A stretch of DNA of 64,000 nt from Clostridiaceae bacterium (GTDB lineage Bacteria; Bacillota; Clostridia; Lachnospirales; Lachnospiraceae). A program made the translations under genes and the position numbers. A model generated the notes under the pieces. The model had not been told where the DNA came from and did no database searches. It saw nothing but the letters and a program-made list of their open reading frames with translations. The stretch is taken from assembly GCA_910575585.1 (NCBI GenBank), contig CAJTGF010000001.1:248197-312196 (forward strand), given 5' to 3'. The first letter of the stretch is position 1. Each line of letters starts with the position of its first letter. Below are positions 7,720 to 16,450 of the stretch, one piece after another.

Positions 7720-8463
7720 ATGGGAGTGGTTGTTGAGATCTGCTGCGGCAGCTATTACGACGCAAAGCAGGCGGCTCTTGGCGGAGCCAAGAGGATCGAG
7801 TTAAACGCGGCCCTGATGCTTGGAGGGCTGACGCCTACGGCTGCCACGGTGGCCATGGTAAAGGAAGACCTGGATGTAAAGGTGATCTCCATGGTGCGGC
7901 CAAGAGGCGCGGGATTTTGCTACCTGGACGAGGAGTTTGCCGTCATGGAGCGGGAGTGCAGGGAGGTTTTGGAGGCCGGAGCCGACGGAACGGCCTTCGG
8001 ATGCCTTAAGGAGGACGGCTCTCTGGACATAGAGAAGAATAAGCGGCTTTTGGACATCATAAAAGGCATGGGCAGGGAAGCGGTATTCCACCGGGCATTT
8101 GACTGCTGCGCGGACCCTTTTGCCACTATGGAGCAGCTGATCGGCCTGGGCGTTGACCGGGTGCTGACCAGCGGCCTAAAGCCTAAGGCCGCGGAGGGCA
8201 GGGAGATGCTCAAAAGCCTTCAGGAGCGCTTCGGCCGCAGGATCCAGATCTTGGCAGGCAGCGGGGTCAACGGAGACAACGCCAAGGAACTGGTGGAGTA
8301 CACAGGCATCAGCCAGGTCCACAGCTCCTGCAAAGCGTGGCTTGGGGATCCCACCACGGTGAAGAACGGAGTGTCCTACAGCGTGGCCGACGGTGATCTG
8401 GCTATGTGCTACGATGTGGTGTCACGGGATTTGGTGCGGTACTTGGTGGACCGTGTAAGTTAG
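7720..8463 (+). CDS. cutC: CutC-family protein
   Basis: A 247-residue TIM-barrel protein of the CutC family (copper homeostasis protein by historical name). It shows the family pattern VEICCGSY at the N-terminus, RIELNAALMLGGLTP, MVRPRGAGFCY and HRAFDCCADP. CutC enzymes are poorly understood and the copper role is doubtful in many bacteria. In this neighbourhood a role in sugar or amino-sugar metabolism is at least as likely. The start has a good GGAGGTGATCCC ribosome site. Confidence 0.88.
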   Translation: MGVVVEICCGSYYDAKQAALGGAKRIELNAALMLGGLTPTAATVAMVKEDLDVKVISMVRPRGAGFCYLDEEFAVMERECREVLEAGADGTAFGCLKEDGSLDIEKNKRLLDIIKGMGREAVFHRAFDCCADPFATMEQLIGLGVDRVLTSGLKPKAAEGREMLKSLQERFGRRIQILAGSGVNGDNAKELVEYTGISQVHSSCKAWLGDPTTVKNGVSYSVADGDLAMCYDVVSRDLVRYLVDRVS

Positions 8464-8488
8464 AAGTTTGATCGGGAGAGAAATGGTT

Positions 8489-9337
8489 ATGAAGAAACGG
8501 TATTTTATTATGACGGCCGCGGTCATCGCCTCCGCGTTTTTGCAGGCGTTTACGATGAACTTGTTTTTGGAGCCGGTGCAGCTTCTGCCCAGCGGGTTTA
8601 CGGGGATCGCCAGCCTGCTGTCAAAGATCACGGGATTGTTTGGATTTCATTTTTCCACGTCCTTGGGTATGGTGGCTCTGAATATTCCGGTGGCCATATT
8701 CTGTTACCAGCATATCGGCAAGAAGTTCGTCTTGTTTTCCATGCTGCAGGTGGTGCTGTCCAGTATCTTTTTGCAGGTGATCAAAAGCGAGCCGGTATTT
8801 GACGATGTGCTGCTGAATATCTGTTTCGGAGGTTTCCTCTACGGCATGGCGGTGTCTATCGCCTTAAAGGGCAACGCGTCCACGGCGGGGATGGACTTTA
8901 TCGCCCTGTATGTGTCAAACCGTCTGGGCAAGTCGATCTGGCAGTATGTGTTTGTCTTTAACTGCGTGCTGCTGTGCATCTTCGGCATGCTGTTTGGGTG
9001 GGAACATGCCGGGTATTCCATCTTGTTCCAGTTTATCGCCACCAAGACCATCGACAATTTTTATCACCGGTTTAAGCGGGTGACGCTGCAGATCACCACA
9101 CAGATGCCTCATGAGGTGGTGAAGGAGTATGTCAGCTTCTGCCGCCACGGCATTTCCGTTGTCAACGGGTACGGCGGGTACAGCGGGAAGGAGATGAGCC
9201 TTCTCCATACGGTGGTCTCTACGTATGAGGTCCATGACATTATGATGCATCTAAGAAAGATCGATCCGGCGCTTATTGTGAACGTGATGCCTACGGAGTC
9301 GTTTATCGGATCGTTTTATCAGAAGCCTCTGGATTAG
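8489..9337 (+). CDS. YitT-family membrane protein (DUF161/DUF2179)
   Basis: A 282-residue protein with about five membrane helices in the first 180 residues and a soluble C-terminal DUF2179 domain (about 195-280). FLEPVQLLPSGFTGIA near the N-terminus and GNASTAGMDFIA are YitT signatures. Function is unknown for the family. ATG at 8489 is best spaced from GGGAGAG at 8474-8480; ATG 8483 is possible. It is 25 bases downstream of cutC and ends the operon, followed by a terminator. Confidence 0.88.
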   Translation: MKKRYFIMTAAVIASAFLQAFTMNLFLEPVQLLPSGFTGIASLLSKITGLFGFHFSTSLGMVALNIPVAIFCYQHIGKKFVLFSMLQVVLSSIFLQVIKSEPVFDDVLLNICFGGFLYGMAVSIALKGNASTAGMDFIALYVSNRLGKSIWQYVFVFNCVLLCIFGMLFGWEHAGYSILFQFIATKTIDNFYHRFKRVTLQITTQMPHEVVKEYVSFCRHGISVVNGYGGYSGKEMSLLHTVVSTYEVHDIMMHLRKIDPALIVNVMPTESFIGSFYQKPLD

Positions 9338-9354
9338 TCGGAGGAGATTTTGAG

Positions 9355-9388
9355 CAGGCAGGGTGATGTCCCCTGTCTGTATTTTTTT
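9355..9388 (+). terminator. Intrinsic terminator after the YitT gene
   Basis: CAGGCAGGG and CCCTGTCTG form a 9-bp stem with one wobble and a 7-base loop, followed by TATTTTTTT. It closes the PTS/asparaginase/cutC/yitT region. Confidence 0.8.
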
Positions 9389-9420
9389 GTATTAGGCAGG
9401 TTTTTAAAGAAAATCACTCA

Positions 9421-9449
9421 ATGACAAATAAGGCCAGGTATACTATAAT
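9421..9449 (+). promoter_or_regulatory. Promoter upstream of the DUF2971 gene
   Basis: ATGACA (9421-9426), 17 bases, TATAAT (9444-9449). An AGGAGGG ribosome-like site with GTG at 9480 follows and opens only a 10-codon frame that ends inside the fold-back repeat. The repeat therefore seems to have inserted between promoter and gene. Confidence 0.55.
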
Positions 9450-9492
9450 AAGAGTATCTATACTGTTTAGGAGGGATTCGTGCAACGCTGTA

Positions 9493-9583
9493 GTATAACT
9501 CGATTCAAATAACCTTACATTTCGCTGGTCCGCTTTCCCGACAGCGCAAAGGAAAAATGAAAGGTATTTAAATCGAGTTATAC
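9493..9583 (+). repeat. Fold-back repeat family 1, copy 1 (internally deleted, MITE-like)
   Basis: A 91-base element with near-perfect terminal inverted repeats (GTATAACTCGATTCAAATA at the left, its complement at the right). Related copies lie at 17722-17880 and 18188-18353. This copy has the same orientation as the third and lacks about 70 central bases. No coding capacity. Confidence 0.75.
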
Positions 9584-9610
9584 CAGATCCTGGTAAGGGG
9601 GGAGGCATAT

Positions 9611-10657
9611 ATGGCTATATTGGATGAGTATCAGGAACATTGCCGTATTCTGGCGGAGAACGGGGATCCTTTAAGCGGGATCTCCCTGGTCATCAATCAG
9701 TTTGATCTTATAAGCAGGGCTGACGTGTATCACTATACGGATATCAGCGGTTTTATCAGCATCATGCAGAAGCGGGAGCTGTGGGCGTCCCACATCGCGT
9801 TTATGAATGACAAATCCGAGTATCTTCACGGCAAGGAGCTGTTCCAGAGACAGTTAAGGGGAAAGATCGCTTCCGTGTCGGGAAGGGAGGGCGAGTTTTT
9901 AAGACAGGTCATAAAGGGGCTGGACAATGAGCTGGGGGACGGCTTTTTTACCGCGTCCAGCAAGGATGTGTTCTCTTTGAGCTTTTCCCATGCCCGGGAT
10001 TCTTTGGAGATGTGGCGGGGCTATGGAAAAAACAGCGGCATTGCCATCGGGTTCAGCCACAGCAAATGCGGCTCGCTGCCCGGGATGTGCCTGATCCGCA
10101 GGGAGATGTATGAGCGTCTTTTGGCGGAATATAAGGGAAACGCACGTCAGGTGCGTCCCAAGTACGAGCAGGGGTTTATTCCGTGGACCGTATTGTATGA
10201 TGACGAGAGAAAGCTGGAGCTGGTGGAGTCCACCATTGAACTGGGACTTGGCTGTTTTCGGAACCAGAGCAGAGAAAACCGGAAACGGGGGTTTGCGGTT
10301 GGGGTGTCGTTTTTGCTGGACATGATCTTTTACCTGATCCCGTTTTTTAAGCATCAGGGGTTTGCGGGGGAGGAGGAGTGCCGCATTGTGGACCACTTTG
10401 TCAAGACGGAGGGGGATGAGGGGTGCAACATCCAGTTTCATGAGCGGGGAGGGATCGCGCTTCCGTTTATCCGGTACAAGATGATGGACAAGTACTGCCG
10501 GCCTCTTGCGCAGATGCCCATCCACGAGATCGTGGTAGGCCCAGGGGTGAAGCAGGATAAGGTGATCGAGAGCGTGAAATACTTTCTGGAGAGGAATCGG
10601 ATGGAGTATCTGGTGTCAAAGGTGCTGGCGTCGGATATCCCTTATATTGAGACGTGA
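9611..10657 (+). CDS. DUF2971 domain-containing protein
   Basis: A 348-residue soluble protein. The DUF2971 pattern is seen near the N-terminus: VYHYTDISGFISIMQKREL, then LWASHIAFMNDKSEYLHG, and FSLSFSHARDSLEMWRGYG further on. The family is widespread in accessory DNA, often near phage-defence genes, but its activity is not established. No partner gene is visible here. A GGGGGGAGG ribosome site precedes the ATG. The leader carries a fold-back repeat. Confidence 0.8.
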   Translation: MAILDEYQEHCRILAENGDPLSGISLVINQFDLISRADVYHYTDISGFISIMQKRELWASHIAFMNDKSEYLHGKELFQRQLRGKIASVSGREGEFLRQVIKGLDNELGDGFFTASSKDVFSLSFSHARDSLEMWRGYGKNSGIAIGFSHSKCGSLPGMCLIRREMYERLLAEYKGNARQVRPKYEQGFIPWTVLYDDERKLELVESTIELGLGCFRNQSRENRKRGFAVGVSFLLDMIFYLIPFFKHQGFAGEEECRIVDHFVKTEGDEGCNIQFHERGGIALPFIRYKMMDKYCRPLAQMPIHEIVVGPGVKQDKVIESVKYFLERNRMEYLVSKVLASDIPYIET

Positions 10658-10697
10658 GTTATTCATAAAAGTTCTATGCACATTCACCAAAATGTGC

Positions 10698-10897
10698 TAT
10701 AATCGGAAGTGGCAGATGCCCGCGGTCCAGGGAGGACGCGGCAGGCCATAGGGCCGCCCGGCAGTTTCCTTAAGGAGAAGGGGCAAAGGGATGGGCCTGG
10801 AAGACAGCCGGAAGACCGGCAGTATGCACCCCCGGGGGTTTTGGCGGATACAGCGCAGGCTTTGGGGAGTAAAGCACAGAAACAAGGAGGAAATGTA
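10698..10897 (+). promoter_or_regulatory. -10 box and about 190-base GC-rich leader of the BMP operon
   Basis: TATAAT lies at 10698-10703 with no clear -35 box, then a leader of about 190 bases rich in self-complementary stretches (for example CCGGAAGACCGG near 10810). The leader matches no riboswitch consensus I could recall (purine, guanidine, PRPP, TPP and cobalamin were considered). Confidence 0.4.
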
Positions 10898-12073
10898 ATG
10901 AAGAGAAGAGTGTTGGCAGTTCTCATGGCGGCAGCCATGACGGCAAGTCTGACAGCCTGCGGCGGCGGCGGAAGCGCGGAGACCACCCAGGCAGCAGGAG
11001 GGACGGAGACCACCGCGGCAGCAGAGCAGGAAAAAGCGGCAGGTGAGACCAAGACCGCAAGCGAGCCGTCGGACGGCGGGTATGAGTTGGCGCTGGTGAC
11101 GGACCTTGGCACCATTGACGACAAGTCCTTTAACCAGGGCGCTTGGGAGGGTCTGACCAAGTACGCGGAGGAGAACAAGATCTCCTACAAGTACTATCAG
11201 CCCCAGGAGGGGACCACAGACTCCTATCTGGAGACCATCGGCCTTGCGGTGGAAGGCGGAGCCAAACTGATCGTTTGTCCCGGATATCTGTTTGAGGAGC
11301 CGGTGTTCCTGGCGCAGGACCAGTTTAAGGATACCCATTTTATCCTGTTGGACGGCGAGCCACACAGCGGCGACTACTCCGAATACAGGACCAATGACAA
11401 CGTGATGCCCATCCTGTTCCAGGAGGACCAGGCAGGATTTTTGGCAGGTTACGCGGCGGTTAAGGAAGGCTATACCAAGCTTGGATTCATGGGCGGAATG
11501 GCGGTTCCGGCGGTTATCCGTTTCGGTTACGGATTTATCGAGGGCGCCGAGGCAGCGGCAGCGGAGCTTGGGGTAAGCGGCATTGAGGTTATGTACAACT
11601 ACACAGGCGCTTTTGCGGCTACGCCGGAGGCGCAGTCCATGGCGGCTTCCTGGTATCAGAACGGCACCGAGGTGATCTTCGGATGCGGCGGCGCCGTAGG
11701 CAACTCCGTTATGGCAGCAGCCCAGGAGAAGGGCGCTAAGGTTATCGGTGTTGACGTAGACCAGAGCTTTGAGTCCGAGACGGTTATCACCTCTGCCATG
11801 AAGCTTCTGTCCAACTCCGTGTACGACGGGGTGAAGGCGTTCTACGACGGCAGCTTCCCGGGCGGGAAGACCAGCGTGTTCACCGTGGAGAACGAGGGCG
11901 TGGGCCTTCCTATGGACACATCCAAGTTTGAGACCTTTACCCAGGCAGATTACGACGCCATTTACGCAAAACTGGTTGCCGGAGAATTTGAACTTGTTCA
12001 GCCATCCGCCGATAATATCGACCCGACTGCTGACTTGACCGTATCAGCGACAACTATCAAATATGTAGAGTAA
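10898..12073 (+). CDS. BMP-family ABC transporter substrate-binding lipoprotein
   Basis: A 391-residue lipoprotein. The signal peptide ends in a lipobox SLTACGGG (Cys about residue 24), followed by a low-complexity Gly/Ala/Thr/Glu linker. The mature part is a BMP (basic membrane protein, PnrA/TmpC) domain: LVTDLGTIDDKSFNQGAWEG is the family hallmark. These proteins bind purine or pyrimidine nucleosides outside the membrane and feed a Nup-type ABC importer, encoded here by the next three genes. AAGGAGG at 10884-10890 sets the start. Confidence 0.92.
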   Translation: MKRRVLAVLMAAAMTASLTACGGGGSAETTQAAGGTETTAAAEQEKAAGETKTASEPSDGGYELALVTDLGTIDDKSFNQGAWEGLTKYAEENKISYKYYQPQEGTTDSYLETIGLAVEGGAKLIVCPGYLFEEPVFLAQDQFKDTHFILLDGEPHSGDYSEYRTNDNVMPILFQEDQAGFLAGYAAVKEGYTKLGFMGGMAVPAVIRFGYGFIEGAEAAAAELGVSGIEVMYNYTGAFAATPEAQSMAASWYQNGTEVIFGCGGAVGNSVMAAAQEKGAKVIGVDVDQSFESETVITSAMKLLSNSVYDGVKAFYDGSFPGGKTSVFTVENEGVGLPMDTSKFETFTQADYDAIYAKLVAGEFELVQPSADNIDPTADLTVSATTIKYVE

Positions 12074-12117
12074 GCTTGAAACCGGGCAGATGTTATGCCG
12101 TGTTTCGCGAATACAGG

Positions 12118-12155
12118 GGGCTGGCTGCGGACCGCAAGGTCCGCGGGGCCCTTTT
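12118..12155 (+). terminator. Intra-operon terminator-like hairpin
   Basis: GCGGACC-GCAA-GGTCCGC (12127-12144) with an outer GGGC/GCCC pairing is followed by TTTT. Between a binding-protein gene and its ABC genes it probably lets the lipoprotein be made in excess. Confidence 0.6.
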
Positions 12156-12188
12156 CGTCTAATTTCCGGAAAATAAGGGGGAAACCTG

Positions 12189-13736
12189 ATGGATTATGTT
12201 ATTGAAATGCTTCACATCACAAAGAAGTTTCCTGGAATCATTGCCAATGATGATATTACGATTCAGCTGAAAAAGGGTGAGATCCACGCGCTGCTGGGAG
12301 AAAACGGCGCGGGAAAGTCCACCCTCATGAGCGTTCTCTTCGGACTTTACCAGCCGGAGGAGGGCGTGATCAAAGTAAAGGGGCAGGAAGTCAAAATGAA
12401 AGGCCCCCTGGATGCCAATGCCCTGGGTATCGGCATGGTGCATCAGCATTTTAAACTGGTACATAACTTTACGGTGCTCCAAAACATTGTTCTGGGCATG
12501 GAGACCGTGGAAAAGGGTTTGCTGAAAATGGATGACGCCCGGAAAAAGGTTATGGAGTTAAGCAAACGGTACAACTTGTTCATTGACCCGGACGCGCTCA
12601 TAACCGATATCACGGTGGGCATGCAGCAGCGGGTGGAGATCTTAAAGATGCTTTACCGTGACAATGAGATCATGATCTTTGACGAGCCTACGGCGGTGCT
12701 GACGCCTCAGGAGATCGACGAGCTGATGGCCATCATGAAGAATCTGACCGATGAGGGCAAGTCCATTTTGTTCATTACGCACAAATTAAATGAGATCAAG
12801 GCGGTGGCGGACCGATGCAGCGTCCTGCGCCGGGGGAAATATATTGGGACTGTGGATGTGGCTTCCACCTCCAAGGACCAGATGTCGGAGATGATGGTGG
12901 GAAGAAAGGTGAAGCTGACCGTGGATAAGGCGGACCGGGAGCCGGGGGATGTGGTGCTGGAGGTGGAGAAGGTCTGCGTAGATGCCCGGCAGGAGGGCCA
13001 CGTAAAGAAGCTGGTAACAGACGTCAGCTTTCAGGTCCGCCGGGGCGAGATCGTCTGCATCGCGGGGATCGACGGCAACGGCCAGACGGAGCTGGTGCAG
13101 GCTATTACAGGGCTCCGCCCGGCAAGCAGCGGTACCGTGAGAGTCAACGGGGAGGATGTGACCAAGAAATCCATCCGCTACAAGAACACCCACGGCCTGG
13201 CCCACATTCCGGAGGACAGGCACAAACACGGTTTGGTGCTGGACTACAACCTGGCTTACAACGCGGTGCTCCAGCAGTATTTCGAGCCGGAGTTCCAGCA
13301 CGGCGGTTTTTTGCGGGAGGACAAGATCTACAGCTACGCGGACAAGCTGATCGCCAATTTTGACATCCGCAGCGGCGAGGGGGCGTCAACCATTACCAGG
13401 AGCATGTCCGGAGGCAATCAGCAGAAGGTCATCGTGGCCAGGGAGATCTCCAGGGATCACGACCTTTTGCTGGCGGTGCAGCCTACCCGCGGACTTGATG
13501 TGGGGGCCATTGAGTATATCCACTCGGAGCTGGTAAAGCAGAGGGATAACGGGTCCGCCATTTTACTGGTGTCTTTGGAGCTTGACGAGGTGATGAACCT
13601 AAGCGACCGGATCCTGGTGATTTTTGAGGGCCATATCGTGGCGGAGCTGAACCCCAAGGAAGTGACGGTCCAGGAGCTGGGGCTTTACATGGCAGGTTCA
13701 AAGAAGGAGGGGGAAGCAGATGAAAAGAAAGAATAA
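12189..13736 (+). CDS. Nucleoside ABC transporter ATP-binding protein (NupO/YufO-like, two ABC domains)
   Basis: A 515-residue duplicated ATPase. The first half has Walker A LLGENGAGKST (about residue 36), Walker B MIFDEPTAVLTP and a weak signature. The second half has a degenerate P-loop IAGIDGNGQTEL and signature MSGGNQQK, as in sugar and nucleoside CUT2-type importers. It powers uptake with the two permeases downstream. Its last 17 bases overlap the next gene, showing tight coupling. Confidence 0.93.
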   Translation: MDYVIEMLHITKKFPGIIANDDITIQLKKGEIHALLGENGAGKSTLMSVLFGLYQPEEGVIKVKGQEVKMKGPLDANALGIGMVHQHFKLVHNFTVLQNIVLGMETVEKGLLKMDDARKKVMELSKRYNLFIDPDALITDITVGMQQRVEILKMLYRDNEIMIFDEPTAVLTPQEIDELMAIMKNLTDEGKSILFITHKLNEIKAVADRCSVLRRGKYIGTVDVASTSKDQMSEMMVGRKVKLTVDKADREPGDVVLEVEKVCVDARQEGHVKKLVTDVSFQVRRGEIVCIAGIDGNGQTELVQAITGLRPASSGTVRVNGEDVTKKSIRYKNTHGLAHIPEDRHKHGLVLDYNLAYNAVLQQYFEPEFQHGGFLREDKIYSYADKLIANFDIRSGEGASTITRSMSGGNQQKVIVAREISRDHDLLLAVQPTRGLDVGAIEYIHSELVKQRDNGSAILLVSLELDEVMNLSDRILVIFEGHIVAELNPKEVTVQELGLYMAGSKKEGEADEKKE

Positions 13737-14826
13737 AGGGAATTATGTTGGCGTTCTCTCTTCTGTGTTCGCCATTGTCATCGGACTGTTTGTGGGGCTG
13801 GTGGTGCTGATTTTATGCAACCCCGCTCAGGCATTTCCGGGATTTTTTACCATCCTTACAGGGGCTTTCACCCACGGCATGAAGGGGGTGGGGCAGGTGT
13901 TTTACTACGCCACGCCCATTATCCTTACAGGCTTATCCGTAGGGTTTGCCTTTAAGACCGGCGTGTTCAACATCGGGACTCCGGGCCAGTTTATCATGGG
14001 CGCTTTCGGGGCGGTGTATGTGGGGATCATGTGGGAGCAGCTGGGTTCGGCCCACTGGATCGCGGCCCTCCTTGCCAGCATCGTCATGGGCGCTGTGTGG
14101 GGGCTGATCCCGGGGCTTTTGAAAGCTTATTTTAATGTAAACGTGGTGATCTCCTGCATCATGATGAACTACATCGGCATGTATCTGGTGAACTGGAGCG
14201 TCCGGGGCAACAAGGCGTTGTTCAACACCCTGCGAAACGAGTCCAAGAACGTGGCGGCCACGGCGGTGATCCCTAAAATGGGTCTGGACAAGGTGTTTGC
14301 CGGCTCCAGCGTCAACGGTGGGATCCTTATTGCCGTTGCGGTGGTGATCCTTATCTATGTCCTGCTGAATAAGACGGCTTTCGGGTACGAGCTAAAGGCG
14401 GTTGGATTTAACCAGGACGCGGGAAAATACGCGGGCATCAATGAGAAGCGCAACGTGGTGGCAGCCATGGTGATTGCCGGGGCTATCGCGGGATTGGCAG
14501 GGGGGCTTTTGTATTTGGCGGGCACGGGAAAACACATCGAGATCAAGGATGTGCTGGCTTCCGAGGGATTTACAGGCATTTCTGTGGCCCTTCTGGGATT
14601 AAGCCATCCCATCGGCGTGCTGTTCTCCGGCTTGTTTATCGCTTACCTGACTGCCGGGGGATTTTATCTGCAGCTGTTTGAGTTTTCCACGGAGATCATT
14701 GATATTATTGTGGCGGTGATCATCTACTTTAGCGCCTTTGCTTTGATCGTGCGGTCCATTCTTGCAAAGCTGCGGGAGCGAAAGGCCAAAGGCGGGGAGA
14801 AGAGTGAGGGAGGTGACCAGGCATGA
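13720..14826 (+). CDS. Nucleoside ABC transporter permease (NupP/YufP-like)
   Basis: A 368-residue BPD_transp_2-type membrane protein with 8-10 helices. GVFNIGTPGQFIMGAFGAV is the conserved permease motif of this family, and GFNQDAGKYAGINEKR is the cytoplasmic coupling loop. It pairs with the next gene product to form the transmembrane channel. It overlaps the ATPase gene by 17 bases and the second permease by 4 bases. Confidence 0.93.
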   Translation: MKRKNKGNYVGVLSSVFAIVIGLFVGLVVLILCNPAQAFPGFFTILTGAFTHGMKGVGQVFYYATPIILTGLSVGFAFKTGVFNIGTPGQFIMGAFGAVYVGIMWEQLGSAHWIAALLASIVMGAVWGLIPGLLKAYFNVNVVISCIMMNYIGMYLVNWSVRGNKALFNTLRNESKNVAATAVIPKMGLDKVFAGSSVNGGILIAVAVVILIYVLLNKTAFGYELKAVGFNQDAGKYAGINEKRNVVAAMVIAGAIAGLAGGLLYLAGTGKHIEIKDVLASEGFTGISVALLGLSHPIGVLFSGLFIAYLTAGGFYLQLFEFSTEIIDIIVAVIIYFSAFALIVRSILAKLRERKAKGGEKSEGGDQA

Positions 14827-15776
14827 GTGTTATTTACTTTATCTTTCAGCAGACAATGCTCTTTACGATTCCTTTGATGATCGTGGCCCTGGGTGGTATG
14901 TTCTCGGAGCGCAGCGGCGTGGTGAACATTGCCCTGGAAGGCATCATGATCATGGGGGCGTTTACGGGCATCCTCTTTCTCAATCTGACAGGGGGGAGCA
15001 TGTCGGGGCAGCTGCAGCTGATCCTGGCTATCCTTATTGCCATGGTGACAGGAGGCGTGTTCTCCCTGACTCATGCCTATGCGGCTATCAATATGAAGGC
15101 GGACCAGACCATCAGCGGCACGGCATTGAACATGTTCGCTCCTGCCTTTGCTATTTTCGTGGCCAGGGTCATCCAGGGCGTGCAGCAGGTGCAGTTTAAC
15201 AACACCTTCCGCATCGACTCTGTGCCGGTGCTGGGGAAGATCCCGGTGCTGGGGCCCATGCTGTTCCAGAATGCTTACATCACCACCTATCTGGGGATTA
15301 TCATCCTTCTTGTGTCGGCTCTGGTGCTGTACCGGACCAGGTTCGGCCTGCGGCTTCGGGCCTGCGGCGAGCATCCCCAGGCAGCGGACGCGGCGGGGAT
15401 CAACGTGTACCGCATGCAGTATGCGGGGGTGGTGATCTCCGGCGCTTTGGCAGGTCTTGGAGGGCTGGTGTTTGTGGTGCCCACGTCCACGAACTTTAAC
15501 GCCGATGTGGCGGGCTACGGATTTTTGGCCATCGCGGTGCTGATCTTCGGCCAGTGGAAGCCGTGGAAGATCTTGGGGGCGTCCCTGTTCTTCGGGCTGA
15601 TGAAGGCCGTGGCGGCGGCTTACTCGGGGATCCCGTTTTTGGCATCCATGGGTATACCCAGTTATCTGTATAAGATGGTGCCTTATATCGCCACCATGGT
15701 GGTGCTGATGTTTACTTCGAAAAATTCTCAGGCGCCCAGGGCGTCGGGGATACCTTTTGACAAGGGACAGCGGTAG
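14823..15776 (+). CDS. Nucleoside ABC transporter permease (NupQ/YufQ-like)
   Basis: A 317-residue second permease of the BMP-linked importer. ERSGVVNIALEGIMIMGAF is the family motif, and RACGEHPQAADAAGINVYRM is the coupling loop. It starts in an ATGA overlap with the previous gene. A perfect terminator follows the stop codon, so the operon is lipoprotein-ATPase-permease-permease. Confidence 0.93.
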   Translation: MSVIYFIFQQTMLFTIPLMIVALGGMFSERSGVVNIALEGIMIMGAFTGILFLNLTGGSMSGQLQLILAILIAMVTGGVFSLTHAYAAINMKADQTISGTALNMFAPAFAIFVARVIQGVQQVQFNNTFRIDSVPVLGKIPVLGPMLFQNAYITTYLGIIILLVSALVLYRTRFGLRLRACGEHPQAADAAGINVYRMQYAGVVISGALAGLGGLVFVVPTSTNFNADVAGYGFLAIAVLIFGQWKPWKILGASLFFGLMKAVAAAYSGIPFLASMGIPSYLYKMVPYIATMVVLMFTSKNSQAPRASGIPFDKGQR

Positions 15777-15787
15777 GAGAAGGGATG

Positions 15788-15815
15788 ATGGGGAGCGGCA
15801 GCTCCCCATTGTTTT
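15788..15815 (+). terminator. Intrinsic terminator of the nucleoside ABC operon
   Basis: ATGGGGAGC-GGCA-GCTCCCCAT is a perfect 9-bp stem with tetraloop, followed by TGTTTT. Confidence 0.85.
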
Positions 15816-15820
15816 CTTGT

Positions 15821-15854
15821 ACAAAGGCAGGGGCAGAAGATTCCGAGAGTACAT
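15821..15854 (+). repeat. Fold-back repeat family 2, right-arm fragment
   Basis: ACAAAGGCAGGGGCAGAAGA followed by TTCCGAGAGTACAT matches the right arm of the complete elements at 22264-22434 and 30421-30583. It lies just upstream of the ogt ribosome site, as the full copies lie just upstream of other genes. Confidence 0.6.
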
Positions 15855-15875
15855 TGAATATGAGGAGGGATGGTT

Positions 15876-16382
15876 GTGATATATACCACGCACTATGATT
15901 CCCCTATTGGCCGGTTTTTGCTGGCGGAGCAGGACGGCAGGCTTGTGGGGCTGTGGATCGAGGGGCAGAAATATTTTCTTGGGTCGCTGAAACGGGAGGA
16001 GATGGCGCAGAGGGATCATTCCCCGGCGCTGTGTGAGGCGAAACGGTGGCTTGACCGGTATTTTAGGGGGGAGAGGCCGTGGGTGGGGGAGCTTTCCATG
16101 AATCCTCAGGGCAGTGATTTTCGCAAGTTGGTGTGGAAGTTTTTGTGTGAGATCCCTTATGGTCAGGTGACTACCTATAAAGAGATTGCAGGGAAGGTAG
16201 CAAAAGAGCGGGGCCTTAGCCATATGTCGGCTCAGGCTGTCGGCGGGGCGGTGGGACATAACCCTATATCAGTGATCATTCCCTGTCATCGGGTGGTAGG
16301 GGCGGATGGGAGTTTGACGGGGTATGCAGGGGGGATTGAGAGGAAGAGGATGTTGTTGGGGTTGGAGGGGGTTGAGGTATGA
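15876..16382 (+). CDS. ogt: Methylated-DNA--[protein]-cysteine S-methyltransferase
   Basis: A 168-residue suicide DNA-repair protein that takes methyl groups from O6-methylguanine. The active-site motif IIPCHRVVGADGSLTGYAGG holds the acceptor cysteine, and IPYGQVTTYKEIA is the DNA-binding HTH. The N-terminal ribonuclease-like domain (IYTTHYDSPIG) is intact. GTG at 15876 is favoured because GAGGAGG at 15862-15868 is 7 bases away. ATG at 15870 in the same frame is the alternative. Confidence 0.92.
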   Translation: MIYTTHYDSPIGRFLLAEQDGRLVGLWIEGQKYFLGSLKREEMAQRDHSPALCEAKRWLDRYFRGERPWVGELSMNPQGSDFRKLVWKFLCEIPYGQVTTYKEIAGKVAKERGLSHMSAQAVGGAVGHNPISVIIPCHRVVGADGSLTGYAGGIERKRMLLGLEGVEV

Positions 16383-16450
16383 GGTTGTTGGGGATGAATA
16401 AATAGTATTAAGGGCTATATTGCTGTGTTGTTAAGTCGAAGTTGTGGTGA

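Noticed and set aside
14724-16259. 511-codon open frame on the minus strand
   Set aside because: It lies opposite the permease and ogt genes; its His/Arg/Pro-rich composition is the usual shadow of GC-rich coding DNA, with no family resemblance.
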